64,000 nt of DNA from Amycolatopsis saalfeldensis (GTDB taxonomy: Bacteria; Actinomycetota; Actinomycetes; Mycobacteriales; Pseudonocardiaceae). The notes below the pieces were generated by a model. The model was given only the letters and a program-made list of their open reading frames with translations, had not been told where the DNA came from and searched no databases. The position numbers and the translations under genes were made by a program. Below, one piece after another: positions 1-8,338 of this stretch; the stretch's first letter is position 1; the number at the start of each line of letters is the position of its first letter. The stretch covers positions 223,469 to 287,468 of the forward strand of contig NZ_FOEF01000012.1 in NCBI RefSeq assembly GCF_900110575.1, given 5' to 3'.

Positions 1-1398
1 ACCTTGGTGCGCCAGGAAGACCTCCTCCCGGCCAACGGCCGTTTCGAGGCCACCACCTGGACCACCACCATGCTCGGCCCACCCCTGGGCGGCGTGGCGA
101 TCGGCCTGCTCGGCCCCGCGGTGACGGTGATCGCCAACGCGACCAGCTTCCTCCTCTCCGCCACCGGAATCCACGCAATCAGCGGCCGGGAACCCTTTCC
201 GGCGCCGACCGGCGAGCGCGAACCCAGCCGAGCACTGACCGGTGGCTGCGAACGCAGCCCGGCGCTGGCCGCCCAGCACGAACCCAGCCCAGCGCTGACC
301 GCCCAGCGGAAACCTAGCCGGACCCCGACCGGCGACCGGGAACCCAACCCGGCGCCAGCCAGCGAGCGCAAACCCAGCCCAGCCCCGACCAGCGGCTGTC
401 AGCCCAGGCCAGCACCAACCGCCCAGCACGAACCCAGCCCAGCGCTGATCGGCGGCAGCCAACCCAGCCCAGCGCTGACCACCCAGCGGAAACCTAGCCG
501 GACCCCGATCGGCGGCCGCGAACCCAACCCGGCGCCAACCAGCGAGCGCAAACCCAGCCGAGCACTGACCAGCGGCCGCCAACCCAGCCCAGCGCTGACC
601 GCCCAGCGAGAAGCCAGCCCAGCGCCGACCGCTGGGTGTGAACCCAGCCCCGCGCTGACCGCGCAGCAAGAAGCAAACCCGGCGCCAACCGGCGGGCCGA
701 AACCCCGCGCGGCGCTGGCCGGTGGGCCGGAAACCGGCGCGGTGCCGACCGTCCGGCGGCAGGTGCGGTTGGCCGGCTTGGTGGAGGGCTGGCGCTACAT
801 TCTGGTCCATCGAGGGCTGCGTCCGTTGTTCTTCAACGTGATCCTGGTCAACGGGCTGAACATGGCGGCCCAGCCGCTGATGGCGTTGCTGATGCTCGGG
901 CAGCTCGGGTTCACCCCGTGGCAATACGGGCTCGCGTTCGCGGCGCCCTGTGTCGGCGGGCTTGTCGGTTCGCGGATGGCGGGGCGGCTTGTCGGGCGGT
1001 TCGGGACGCGGCGGATCATGCGTGCTTTCGGCGCGCTGCGCGCGTGCTGGCAGATCGGGCTGGTCTTCGTCCATCCGGGCGCGGGCGGTCTGGTGCTTGT
1101 CATGGCGGTCGAGCTCGGGGTGATCACCTGCTTCGGCGTCTTCAACCCGGTGCTGGCCACTTACCGGCTCAGCCAGGTCCCGGCCGATCGGGTCGCCCGC
1201 GCCCTGTCCGCCTGGTCGGTCGCGAGCAAGGCGAGCATCGCGGCTCTGACCTTCCTGTGCGGGCTGCTGGCCGGCCTCATCGGCCCCCGCCCGGCGATCG
1301 CGGTCGCCGGGCTGGTCATGCTGGTCACCCCGTTTCTGCTCCCCCGGAACGAACGGACGGAACACCAGGAGCGAGAACCGGCCCGAAGCCCCGCATGA
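1..1398 (+). CDS. MFS transporter, 3' part, with a decapeptide-repeat loop
   Basis: The frame is open from the first base, so the 5' part (about the first four membrane helices) lies outside the window. Residues 1-60 of the visible part resemble the helix 5-6 region of EntS/MFS_3-type exporters (LVRxEDL..ANGRFEATT, then hydrophobic helices). Residues 63-252 are replaced by 19 Pro/Ala/Ser-rich 10-residue repeats, where the family has a short cytoplasmic loop. From about residue 270 the normal second half resumes with five or six hydrophobic helices and a basic loop (GRLVGRFGTRRIMR) between the second-half helices. The predicted role is proton-driven efflux of a small molecule at the inner membrane. 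It converges on ligA with 72 bp between. Family call is firm, substrate unknown, and whether the loop permits function is unknown. Confidence 0.8.
   Translation, partial: TLVRQEDLLPANGRFEATTWTTTMLGPPLGGVAIGLLGPAVTVIANATSFLLSATGIHAISGREPFPAPTGEREPSRALTGGCERSPALAAQHEPSPALTAQRKPSRTPTGDREPNPAPASERKPSPAPTSGCQPRPAPTAQHEPSPALIGGSQPSPALTTQRKPSRTPIGGREPNPAPTSERKPSRALTSGRQPSPALTAQREASPAPTAGCEPSPALTAQQEANPAPTGGPKPRAALAGGPETGAVPTVRRQVRLAGLVEGWRYILVHRGLRPLFFNVILVNGLNMAAQPLMALLMLGQLGFTPWQYGLAFAAPCVGGLVGSRMAGRLVGRFGTRRIMRAFGALRACWQIGLVFVHPGAGGLVLVMAVELGVITCFGVFNPVLATYRLSQVPADRVARALSAWSVASKASIAALTFLCGLLAGLIGPRPAIAVAGLVMLVTPFLLPRNERTEHQEREPARSPA
190..759 (+). repeat. 19 tandem 30-bp units coding decapeptide repeats
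   Basis: The unit is exactly 30 bp and stays in frame, coding variants of EPSPALTAQR, KPSRTPTGDR, EPNPAPTSER. All 19 units keep 10-residue spacing with no indels; only substitutions separate them. Units 4-7 (from 280) closely match units 10-13 (from 460), so there is a higher-order period of six units (180 bp). The peptide is rich in Pro, Ala, Ser and Thr with about one basic or acidic residue at each unit border, so it should be disordered and lie between the two halves of the transporter. Confidence 0.95.
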
Positions 1399-1470
1399 TC
1401 CAAGAGAACCCGGCGCGTCCGAGTCCATAGTGGACGAATCCGGCGCGCGGCGAGATCGGCAGCCGCGGCC

Positions 1471-3462
1471 TCAGATGACGCCGGCGGTGATCAGTTGTTG
1501 CCAGATGACGCTTTGGTCGGCGACTTCGACGTCGAACTTCTCGGCCTTGGCCAGTTTGGCGGCGCCGACTTCGGCGCCGGTGACGAGCAGGTCCGTGCTC
1601 GCCGAGACGGACGACGCGATGGTCGCGCCGGCCTTCTCGCACAGGCGCTGGAACGTCGGGCGCGGGACCTTCTCCCCGGAACGCGGGTCGCTGATCGCGC
1701 CGGTGACCACCACGGTCTTGCCGGCCAGCGGCGCGCCCGCCGCCACGACCGGCGGGAGGTCCTCCTCGCGCACGTCGAGAGACACCCCACGCTCGCGCAG
1801 CCGCTCGAGTTCGGGGCGCAGCCGGGTCAGGTGCTCCACCAACGAGGTGGCGACCTTCGGGCCGATGTCCTCCACCGCCACGAGCCCGTCGACACCCGCC
1901 TCGACCACCTCCTCCAGCGAGCCGAAGCCCGCCCGGCACAAGCGCGCGGCGGTGCCCTCCGAGGCCATCGGGATCGCGAGCCCGATCAACGCCCGGCGCA
2001 GGCCCACCTGCCGGCTCGCGTCGATCGACTCGACCATGCGCGCGGCCGAGACCTCGCCGATCCGGTCGAACTCCAGCAGCCGCTCCCCGGTGAGCCGGTA
2101 GAAGTCCGACGGGTGCTCCAGATCGCCTGCCTCGGCCAGCCGCTCGATCCACACCCCGCCGATCGCGTCGATGTCCGCGGCCGCCCGGGAGGCCCAGTGG
2201 ATCAGCCGCCGCACCGTCTGAGCCGGACAAGAAACGTTGGTACAGAACAGTTCCCGGCTGTTGCCCTGCTCGGTCAACGGCTGCTCGCACGACGGGCAGG
2301 TGGCCGGCGGCACGATTTCGCGCTCCGCGCCGGTGCGCTTCGAGGCGTCCAGCACCCCGGCGACGAACGGGATCACGTCGCCGGCGCGGCGCACCAGCAC
2401 GGTGTCACCGATCATGATGCCGCGGGCGCGGATCACCTCCTGGTTGGCCAACGTCGCGCGGGTGACCGTCGTGCCGCCCACGAACACCGGCTCCAGCCAG
2501 GCGACCGGCGCGATCTTGCCCGTCTTGCCGACGTCCCAGACCACATCGGACAGCACGGTGGTCTTCTCCTCCGCGGCGAACTTGAACGCCAGCGCGCCCC
2601 GCGGCGAACTCGACCGGGTCCCCGCGGCCGCGTACGCGCCCCGGTCGGCCAGCCGCAGCACGGCGCCGTCCAGGTCGTAGTCCAGATCGTTGCGCTGCTG
2701 CTCGATCGCGGTGATCACCTGCTGCGCCTCGTCCGCGTCGGCGCAGCGGCGCATCTCGGCGGCGGTGAACCCCAGCGTCTGCAGCGCGCGGCCCAGATCG
2801 GTCTCGGCACTGTCGGGCTCGGTGTCCAGGTCGAACGCGAAGAACCGCAGCCGCCGCTCGGCGACCACGGCCGGGTCCTTGGCCCGCAGGGTGCCCGCCG
2901 CCGCGTTGCGCGGGTTGATCAGCGGCTTGTCCGGGTGCGCGACGTTGTACGCGGCGAAGGTGGACCGCAGCATGACCGCCTCCCCGCGCACCTCGACCCG
3001 CCCCGGCGCGCCGACCCGCTCCGGGATCCCGTCGGTCAGGGCCCGCACCAGCATGGTCACGTCGTCGCCGGTCGTCCCGTCCCCGCGGGTGACCGCGCGC
3101 GCCAGCCGCCCGCCCTCGTAGACCAAGGCCAGCGACAGCCCGTCCAGCTTCGGCATGACCACCACCGGCTGGCCCGGGAAACGGCCGAAGAACGCCACCA
3201 CCTGTTCGGGCTTGGTCGCCTTCTCCAGCGACAGCATCGGCCGCGAGTGGCGGATCGGCGCGTGCAGCACCGCCGGCGCACCCACCTGCTCCAGTGGGTT
3301 CGGTTCGGGCGCCAGCCCCGGATTCGCCTCGATCAACCCCCTCAACTCGTCCTCGATCGCGTCGTACTCCGCGTCCGCCACCGCCGGCGAACCCCGGTAG
3401 TACGCGTCGCGCAGCACCACGATCTGGTCGGCCAGCTCCCGAATGCGCTCCCCATCGTTCAC
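1471..3462 (-). CDS. ligA: NAD-dependent DNA ligase (LigA-type)
   Basis: Seals DNA nicks using NAD+. All LigA domains are present in 663 aa: domain Ia with DAYYRGSP (19-26), adenylation domain with the KLDG motif (lysine 105), OB fold, a four-cysteine zinc finger (C389, C392, C407, C412), helix-hairpin-helix repeats (about 420-575) and a C-terminal BRCT domain (about 580-663). The start is GTG at 3462; a nearby ATG is out of frame. No good Shine-Dalgarno is visible and TAGCGT lies 8 nt upstream, so a leaderless mRNA is possible. The sequence is shorter and more diverged than the usual actinobacterial housekeeping LigA (for example MLSLEKAT), so it may be a second copy. That last point is inference; the enzyme call is firm. 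Confidence 0.93.
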   Translation of the reverse strand: MNDGERIRELADQIVVLRDAYYRGSPAVADAEYDAIEDELRGLIEANPGLAPEPNPLEQVGAPAVLHAPIRHSRPMLSLEKATKPEQVVAFFGRFPGQPVVVMPKLDGLSLALVYEGGRLARAVTRGDGTTGDDVTMLVRALTDGIPERVGAPGRVEVRGEAVMLRSTFAAYNVAHPDKPLINPRNAAAGTLRAKDPAVVAERRLRFFAFDLDTEPDSAETDLGRALQTLGFTAAEMRRCADADEAQQVITAIEQQRNDLDYDLDGAVLRLADRGAYAAAGTRSSSPRGALAFKFAAEEKTTVLSDVVWDVGKTGKIAPVAWLEPVFVGGTTVTRATLANQEVIRARGIMIGDTVLVRRAGDVIPFVAGVLDASKRTGAEREIVPPATCPSCEQPLTEQGNSRELFCTNVSCPAQTVRRLIHWASRAAADIDAIGGVWIERLAEAGDLEHPSDFYRLTGERLLEFDRIGEVSAARMVESIDASRQVGLRRALIGLAIPMASEGTAARLCRAGFGSLEEVVEAGVDGLVAVEDIGPKVATSLVEHLTRLRPELERLRERGVSLDVREEDLPPVVAAGAPLAGKTVVVTGAISDPRSGEKVPRPTFQRLCEKAGATIASSVSASTDLLVTGAEVGAAKLAKAEKFDVEVADQSVIWQQLITAGVI

Positions 3463-3624
3463 GGGGCAAGACGCTACCCGGGGGCACCGACAAAAACCGC
3501 CGCCGCGCCGTCATGACGAAAGTGCATGCGACCTATACCCATCATGCGTTGGACACACAACCCTTGCCCCGCTTACGTTCGAAGGGCGGCCACCGGCCGC
3601 GAGAGAGAACAAGGAGCGGCACCC

Positions 3625-4044
3625 ATGCCCATGACGAAGATCTACCTCCGGAGGGGCACCACGCCCGAGTACAAGCGAGCCCTCTCCGACGCCGTGCACC
3701 AGGCGCTCGTCGAGGTCCTCGGCATCCCGGAGGACGACCGGTTCCACTTCTTCCACGAGCTGGCGGACGAGAACCTCATCACCGAGCCCGTCTCGTTCGG
3801 GCTGGAGCGGCGGCGGCAGGCCATCTTCGTCCAGCTCTGCTTCGGGCCGCGGCCCGTCGAGGTCCTGAACGAGCTGTTCGCCGAGCTGGTGGCCAACCTG
3901 ACCGACGGCACCGGCCTGGAGCCGCGCGACATCGCTCTCAATGTCGTGGAATCGCCGTCGGTCAACTGGTGGGTCGAAGGTCGCGTGCTCAACCCGGAGA
4001 CGGGCTTCGACGAGCGCATCGCCGCGGACAAGGTCCCCGGCTGA
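3625..4044 (+). CDS. tautomerase family protein
   Basis: A 139-aa protein of the tautomerase superfamily (PF14552-like): MPMTKIYLRRG, then YKRALSDAVHQALVEVLGIP and DDRF. These enzymes use the amino-terminal proline, exposed after Met removal, as general base; Pro2 is present. The start at 3625 is chosen because it puts Pro at position 2 and because AAGGAG (3611-3616) lies 8 nt upstream; the frame is open further 5' but that would bury the proline. It is divergent from ligA and convergent with the LysR gene 6 bp away. Substrate unknown. Confidence 0.85.
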   Translation: MPMTKIYLRRGTTPEYKRALSDAVHQALVEVLGIPEDDRFHFFHELADENLITEPVSFGLERRRQAIFVQLCFGPRPVEVLNELFAELVANLTDGTGLEPRDIALNVVESPSVNWWVEGRVLNPETGFDERIAADKVPG

Positions 4045-4050
4045 CGGGTT

Positions 4051-4962
4051 TCAAGCGAGCGGCAGGCCGGCCGCGGCCTCACGCAGGCAGTCGGCGAGCG
4101 CGCTCACCGCGGGATCGGCCGGCCCCGGCAGGCGGGCCATCACCACGCGGCCGGTGACCGGCTCCCCGTCGGCGACCCTGGCCAGCCGCACGCTCGCCGG
4201 GACCAGGCCGACGAGGTACGGCGGGATCGTGGTGACGCCGTGTCCCGCGCCCACCAGCGTGAGCTTGCCGAGCCAGTCACGGGCCACGTGGCTCACGGCG
4301 GGCCGCTGGGGCAGGGCCGGCCAGACGCCCATGGCCGGCTCGCCGGTCGTCTGCGGGCCGGCGATCCACGAAGCCGCGGCCAGCTCGGCGAGGGTGACCG
4401 AGCCGTCGAGGCCGAGGTCCCCGCGGGCCGGCACCGCCACCAGCAGGTCACCCTCGATCAGCGTCTCGACTTCCAGCAGGGGCGCCTGGTCGTCGGGCGG
4501 CCGGAAGGGCTGGCGCGAGGAAAGCACGGCCACGTTCACCGTGCCGGCCCGCACACTTCGCGTGAGCGCCGGCGTGGACCCCTCGCGAGTGGTGACTTCC
4601 ACGTCCGGCGCGTGGCGCCGCATCAGGGCCAGCGTCTCGGGGATGAGCGCGGCGCCCACGCTGGTGAACACGCCGAGGCGGATCGGCGCGACGGCGGGCG
4701 CGGCTCCGCTGAGCACGCGCTCGGCGCGGTCGATCTCGTCCAGGGCGGCCGAAGCGTGCCGGAGGAGGACCGATCCGGCGGCGGTGAGACGGGCCCCGTC
4801 GGCCCTGCGGTCGACCAGCCGCCGGCCCGTCGACCGCTCGAGGGCCGCGACCTGACGGGAGACCGCGGACTGGCTGTACCCCAATGCCGCCGCGGCCGCG
4901 GTGAACGAACCGGTCTCGGCGAGGGCGCGGAACATCCGCAGCGTCGTCGAGGACCACTCCAT
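4051..4962 (-). CDS. LysR family transcriptional regulator
   Basis: A 303-aa LysR regulator: N-terminal winged helix-turn-helix (about residues 3-60, with ALGYSQSAVSRQVAALE) followed by a substrate-binding domain (about 85-300). The ATG at 4962 fits the normal LysR length. It is divergent from the carboxymuconolactone decarboxylase-like gene, whose likely start is 5012, leaving a 49-bp shared control region. By family habit it probably represses itself and activates the divergent gene. The effector is unknown. Confidence 0.88.
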   Translation of the reverse strand: MEWSSTTLRMFRALAETGSFTAAAAALGYSQSAVSRQVAALERSTGRRLVDRRADGARLTAAGSVLLRHASAALDEIDRAERVLSGAAPAVAPIRLGVFTSVGAALIPETLALMRRHAPDVEVTTREGSTPALTRSVRAGTVNVAVLSSRQPFRPPDDQAPLLEVETLIEGDLLVAVPARGDLGLDGSVTLAELAAASWIAGPQTTGEPAMGVWPALPQRPAVSHVARDWLGKLTLVGAGHGVTTIPPYLVGLVPASVRLARVADGEPVTGRVVMARLPGPADPAVSALADCLREAAAGLPLA

Positions 4963-5011
4963 GAACGAAGAACCTACCCGCGGCGCGAGCCGCACGACCG
5001 AACGGAGCACC

Positions 5012-5650
5012 ATGCCGTCATCCCCCGACCGGCTCGGCGGCCGCTTGCCGCTGCTGCGCCCGGCCGATCTCGACGAGGAACAGCAGCAGGTCCACGACGT
5101 CCTGACCCGGATCGTCGTCCCGGAAGCGGCGGCCGGCGGCTTCACCGCCCGGCTCGCCGACGGGCGGTTCATCGGCCCGTTCAACGCCCTGCTCCGGGCC
5201 CCGCGCATCGCACTGGGCCTCGGCGCCTGGACCGGCCGGATCACCGAGGCCGGGCTCGCGGAAGACGTGCGGCAGGCGGTGATCCTGACCGTCGGCAGCG
5301 CCTGGCAGGCGGCGTACGAGATCGACGCGCACGTCGCCGCGGCGCGCGCGGCCGGCCTGCCGGAAACCGCGATCACCGCGCTCGTCGACGGCACGGCGCC
5401 GATCGGGTTGAGCGCCGACGCCGACGCCGCCCACCGGCTGACCACCAGCCTGCTGACCGGCCGCGGGGTGCCCGACGAGCTCTACGCCGAGGCGATCGGC
5501 CGGTTCGGCGAGCCGGGTGTCGTCGCGATCCTCTGCCTGATCGGGCAGTACCAGACGATCTCCTCGATCCTGGTCTGCTTCCGGGTGCCGGTGCCGCCCT
5601 CGTCCCGATCATCGGCAAGCTCGGTTGAGCAGCGGCCGGGGCTTGGCTAA
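5012..5650 (+). CDS. carboxymuconolactone decarboxylase-like protein
   Basis: About 212 aa, related to the CMD/AhpD fold: LLRAPRIALGLGAWTG, then AVILTVGSAWQAAYEIDAHVAAARAAGL and LIGQYQTISSILVCFRVPVP. The Cys pair of true AhpD peroxidases is absent, so an uncharacterised CMD-like role is likelier. Start 5012 has GGAG 4 nt upstream; an ATG at 4961 would overlap the divergent LysR start. After FRVPVP the last 20 residues look unlike the family, and the +1 frame reads ALVPIIGKLG to a stop at 5628, so the C-terminus may carry a small frameshift. Divergence from LysR suggests it is the regulated target. Confidence 0.72.
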   Translation: MPSSPDRLGGRLPLLRPADLDEEQQQVHDVLTRIVVPEAAAGGFTARLADGRFIGPFNALLRAPRIALGLGAWTGRITEAGLAEDVRQAVILTVGSAWQAAYEIDAHVAAARAAGLPETAITALVDGTAPIGLSADADAAHRLTTSLLTGRGVPDELYAEAIGRFGEPGVVAILCLIGQYQTISSILVCFRVPVPPSSRSSASSVEQRPGLG

Positions 5651-5653
5651 CAT
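5625..5653 (+). promoter_or_regulatory. candidate sigma-70-type promoter for the gene at 5709
   Basis: TTGAGC at 5625-5630, a 17-bp spacer and TAACAT (TANNNT class) at 5648-5653. Initiation would fall near 5660, giving a leader of about 50 nt with the GGAGG site. It overlaps the 3' end of the CMD-like gene. Confidence 0.5.
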
Positions 5654-5708
5654 CCGATGAATCGCCCCTTGTGCGCCGCCGCCGCACCGAAAAGTGCGGA
5701 GGAAAAAC

Positions 5709-6416
5709 GTGCTCAAGCTCCTCACCCGGCCGGTCGTCATCGGTACGTGCGCGCTGGTTCTGGCCGCGCTTTCGACCGGTCCGGTCCAGGCCGGTGCCCG
5801 TTCGTCGCTCTGGTCCGCGGATCCACGCAAGGGCACGGGGGCGTTCTCGTCAATCCAGTGCGATACCAACACTTTCACCACCACAACCGATCCGGTCAAA
5901 GGTCCGGTGTGGCAGGTGAAACAGCTCGCGAACCAGGAGCGGTGCGAGTCGGAGGGACCGGATGTTTCCCGCGGCAGCACCTATTATCTCGGCTGGTCCT
6001 CGAAATTCTCCATCACCGATTCGACGAGCCGCTACCTCTTCCAGCTGAAGTGCAGCCCCAGCACCGGCACGGCCAACCACCCCATCGTCCTCGAGGTCAT
6101 CGGCGGCGAGATCCAGCTGCAGAACTGGACGCACGACCATCAGAAGGTGCTGCTGTGGCACACCAAGGCCGTCAGCGACCAGTGGAACGATTACGCGCTC
6201 AGGATTTCCGAGGACCAGCAGAAGGGCACGATCCAGTTCTGGTTCAACGGCGCGCGCCAGAAACTCGGCACCGGCTCGGAGACCTTCACCGGCACCACGT
6301 ACGACGGAACCCGGGACTACCTGAAGTGGGGCCTCTACCATCCGGCGCCGGCCACGGCCACCCAATGGCTCAGCACCATCAAAATGGGCACCAGCCTGGC
6401 CGACGTGACCGGCTGA
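5709..6416 (+). CDS. secreted heparin-lyase-I-like protein (polysaccharide lyase fold)
   Basis: A 235-aa exported protein. The GTG at 5709 is preferred over the GTG at 5694 because GGAGG (5698-5702) sits 6 nt before it and it yields a clean Sec signal peptide ending GPVQA-GA. The mature part has the beta-jelly-roll pattern of PF14099 (heparin lyase I-like): YYLGWSSKF, FQLKCSP, PIVLEVIGGEIQL, VSDQWNDYALRI, TIQFWFNGARQKLG, YLKWGLYHP. Such proteins cleave acidic or plant polysaccharides outside the cell; the substrate here cannot be read from the sequence. A second member of the family lies at 45877-46707. Confidence 0.75.
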   Translation: MLKLLTRPVVIGTCALVLAALSTGPVQAGARSSLWSADPRKGTGAFSSIQCDTNTFTTTTDPVKGPVWQVKQLANQERCESEGPDVSRGSTYYLGWSSKFSITDSTSRYLFQLKCSPSTGTANHPIVLEVIGGEIQLQNWTHDHQKVLLWHTKAVSDQWNDYALRISEDQQKGTIQFWFNGARQKLGTGSETFTGTTYDGTRDYLKWGLYHPAPATATQWLSTIKMGTSLADVTG

Positions 6417-6478
6417 CCCGCGCCCCCGATCGCGGGGAAAGGGCCACCGGCGCGGTGGCCGTTCAGTAAGCTCCCCCG

Positions 6479-7738
6479 GTGGAGCCATTGACGGCGATCA
6501 GCGTGATCGCGGCGAAGTACGGGGTGTCCGCGGTGATCGGCGCGCTCACCGGGAACGAGGGCCTCGGCGGCCTCGGCTCGGAGCTGATGGGCGCCCTGAT
6601 GGAGAGCGAAGACCGGATCGCCGAGCAGCTGGACGGGATCAGCCGCAAGCTCGACCGGGTCCTGGCGCAGCGCTATTCCACCGCGCTCGGCGCCGGCCAG
6701 CGCACGCTGCTCGACGCGAGCACGGCCCCCGACGCGCAGACCCGCGTCGCCGAGCTGAGCCGGGCGCGGGACTTGTTCCTCGAGGCCGGTGCCGCGGCGC
6801 TGTCGCCGCTGCAGCTCGCGGTGGCGGAGCGTTACGTCGCGCTGTGCTACATCGCGCTCGGCCGGCGCGAGGCGGCGGGGACCGCGCTGAAGGCGATGGA
6901 CCGGGCGGCCGCCGAAGCGATGCTCGACGCGGCGGCGGAGGCGGGCCCCCCGGCGTACGAACGCGCCCGCAAGCAGCTCGGGTGGTCCGGGCGGGTGGGC
7001 TCGCGGTCCCGGCGCGACGATCTGCTCGAAGACCAGGCCGGCGACATCATCCTCGCGGCTTTGCGCGAAGCGGAACTGGCCGAGGAGCTGTTCCGGGAAT
7101 CCCGCACCCTGGCCCAGGGAATGGGTCTCCCCCTCGTGCCGCTGCCGCACCAGGAGGAGCTGCCGCCCGAGCCCGACGGCGAGGACGACCCGCTGCGGAC
7201 CGCGAAGTTGCAGCTGGTACTCCGCCCGGCCGCGCCCGGCCCGGTGCGCTACGGCCCGATCACGGTGACCTGGCGCAAGGTGCTGATTCAGCCGATAGCG
7301 TGGCCGGTCCCGCACGGCCGGACGTCGGCGAGCATGAGCGAAGTCCGCCAATACCTGGAATCCTGCTCGATTTCACCGGACCAGGTGGACGGCGATGCCC
7401 TCCGGCGGCTCCGGCGGCGGATGTACCAGACGGCGGTCGCGTGGCTCGAGGTGGACGTGACGATCAAGGTCGAACCCGCCTTCACGCGAAACCGGATCAT
7501 CGGCCTTGCGAGCCGCTCCACCGAGCCTTCACCCGCTGCCGGTTGGGTGGACTTCCACCTGCGCGGGCTGGCCGCGGGGCGATCGGAGCTGACGATCAAG
7601 TCCTCCATCCCGTTCTCCTTGCAGGGCAAGGAAATGCCGGACGAGTCGTACACACCCGACTTGATCAGCATTCCCGAAGGGCTGACGAACGAGATCGCGC
7701 TGAGCGTCGACAACACGCTGATCTTCCCGTCGGCCTGA
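6479..7738 (+). CDS. hypothetical protein, 419 aa
   Basis: Not recognised. The start is GTG at 6479 without a clear Shine-Dalgarno. Residues 1-45 form a small, hydrophobic Gly/Ala-rich segment (AISVIAAKYGVSAVIGALTG), followed by an amphipathic helix (SEDRIAEQLDGISRKLDRVL) and an alpha-helical, Ala-rich region to about 215 that resembles helical hairpin repeats. An acidic linker (PPEPDGEDDP) leads to a beta-rich C-terminal half (240-419) with alternating hydrophobic strands. There is no signal peptide and no known catalytic motif. The next gene starts 6 bp after the stop, so the two are probably co-translated. A membrane-perturbing N-terminus is conceivable but only a guess. Confidence 0.7.
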   Translation: MEPLTAISVIAAKYGVSAVIGALTGNEGLGGLGSELMGALMESEDRIAEQLDGISRKLDRVLAQRYSTALGAGQRTLLDASTAPDAQTRVAELSRARDLFLEAGAAALSPLQLAVAERYVALCYIALGRREAAGTALKAMDRAAAEAMLDAAAEAGPPAYERARKQLGWSGRVGSRSRRDDLLEDQAGDIILAALREAELAEELFRESRTLAQGMGLPLVPLPHQEELPPEPDGEDDPLRTAKLQLVLRPAAPGPVRYGPITVTWRKVLIQPIAWPVPHGRTSASMSEVRQYLESCSISPDQVDGDALRRLRRRMYQTAVAWLEVDVTIKVEPAFTRNRIIGLASRSTEPSPAAGWVDFHLRGLAAGRSELTIKSSIPFSLQGKEMPDESYTPDLISIPEGLTNEIALSVDNTLIFPSA

Positions 7739-7744
7739 TCGCGC

Positions 7745-8308
7745 ATGCCACGCGGCCGCGTCGTCCTGCTCAACGGACCGTCGAGTTCGGGGAAGTCCGC
7801 GATCGGGCGGGCGATGCTGCCGCTGCTGCCCGATCCCTGGTTCCTCGTCCCGGTCGACGGCATCAGCGGGATGCGGTCGACGCAGTACACCCGCGCCCGC
7901 GACGAAGCCGAAGTGCGGGAGATCCTGCGACGCACCCGGCGTGGCTACCACCGCGTCGTCGCCGCGCTCGTGTCGACGGGCAACGACGTGATCATGGACT
8001 ACCCGCTCAGCGAGCCGTGGCGCCTCGACGACCTGCTCGACGTTCTCGACGGCTACGACGTCACCCTGGTCGACGTCCGCTGTTCCGCCGGGGAACTCGA
8101 CCGTCGCGAACGCGCGCGCGGCGACCGGCCCGTCGGTCTCGCGGCCTCGCAGACGCAGGTCTTTTCCCACGAGGACAACGACCTCGTCGTGGACACGACC
8201 CACCGCAGCGCCGCCGATTGCGCCCGCGATGTCGTCGACCGCCTCGACGGCATCGGCGGTCCGAAGGCATTCGAGCGGCTCCGCGCGGGCCGGATGCCCG
8301 CGGAGTGA
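7745..8308 (+). CDS. chloramphenicol phosphotransferase-like P-loop kinase
   Basis: A 187-aa kinase-fold protein of the CPT family (PF07931). The P-loop GPSSSGKS spans residues 11-18, Asp38 (PVDG) corresponds to the family's catalytic Asp, and the C-terminal HEDNDLVVDTTHRS and RERARGDRPVG segments match CPT. Characterised members phosphorylate the primary hydroxyl of chloramphenicol, but many homologues have no known substrate, so resistance is not implied. It follows the unknown 419-aa gene by 6 bp and probably shares its transcript. The IS-like remnant begins 30 bp downstream. Confidence 0.8.
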   Translation: MPRGRVVLLNGPSSSGKSAIGRAMLPLLPDPWFLVPVDGISGMRSTQYTRARDEAEVREILRRTRRGYHRVVAALVSTGNDVIMDYPLSEPWRLDDLLDVLDGYDVTLVDVRCSAGELDRRERARGDRPVGLAASQTQVFSHEDNDLVVDTTHRSAADCARDVVDRLDGIGGPKAFERLRAGRMPAE

Positions 8309-8338
8309 CCAAGGCCCTGCGGCCGCCCCGGTTTCCCA

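Noticed and set aside
494..688. Small minus-strand Trp/Gly-rich frame in the repeat array
   Set aside because: It is the antisense reading of the 30-bp repeats, which stays open because the unit is a multiple of three.
190..759. CRISPR array
   Set aside because: The 30-bp units are contiguous with no unique spacers and encode an in-frame peptide inside an MFS gene.
1495..3516. 673-aa plus-strand frame opposite ligA
   Set aside because: Arg/Gly/His-rich, no family pattern, and fully opposite the well-supported ligA; a high-GC shadow.
7745..8308. Proven chloramphenicol resistance gene
   Set aside because: The family includes many proteins with other or unknown substrates; only the fold and key residues are supported.
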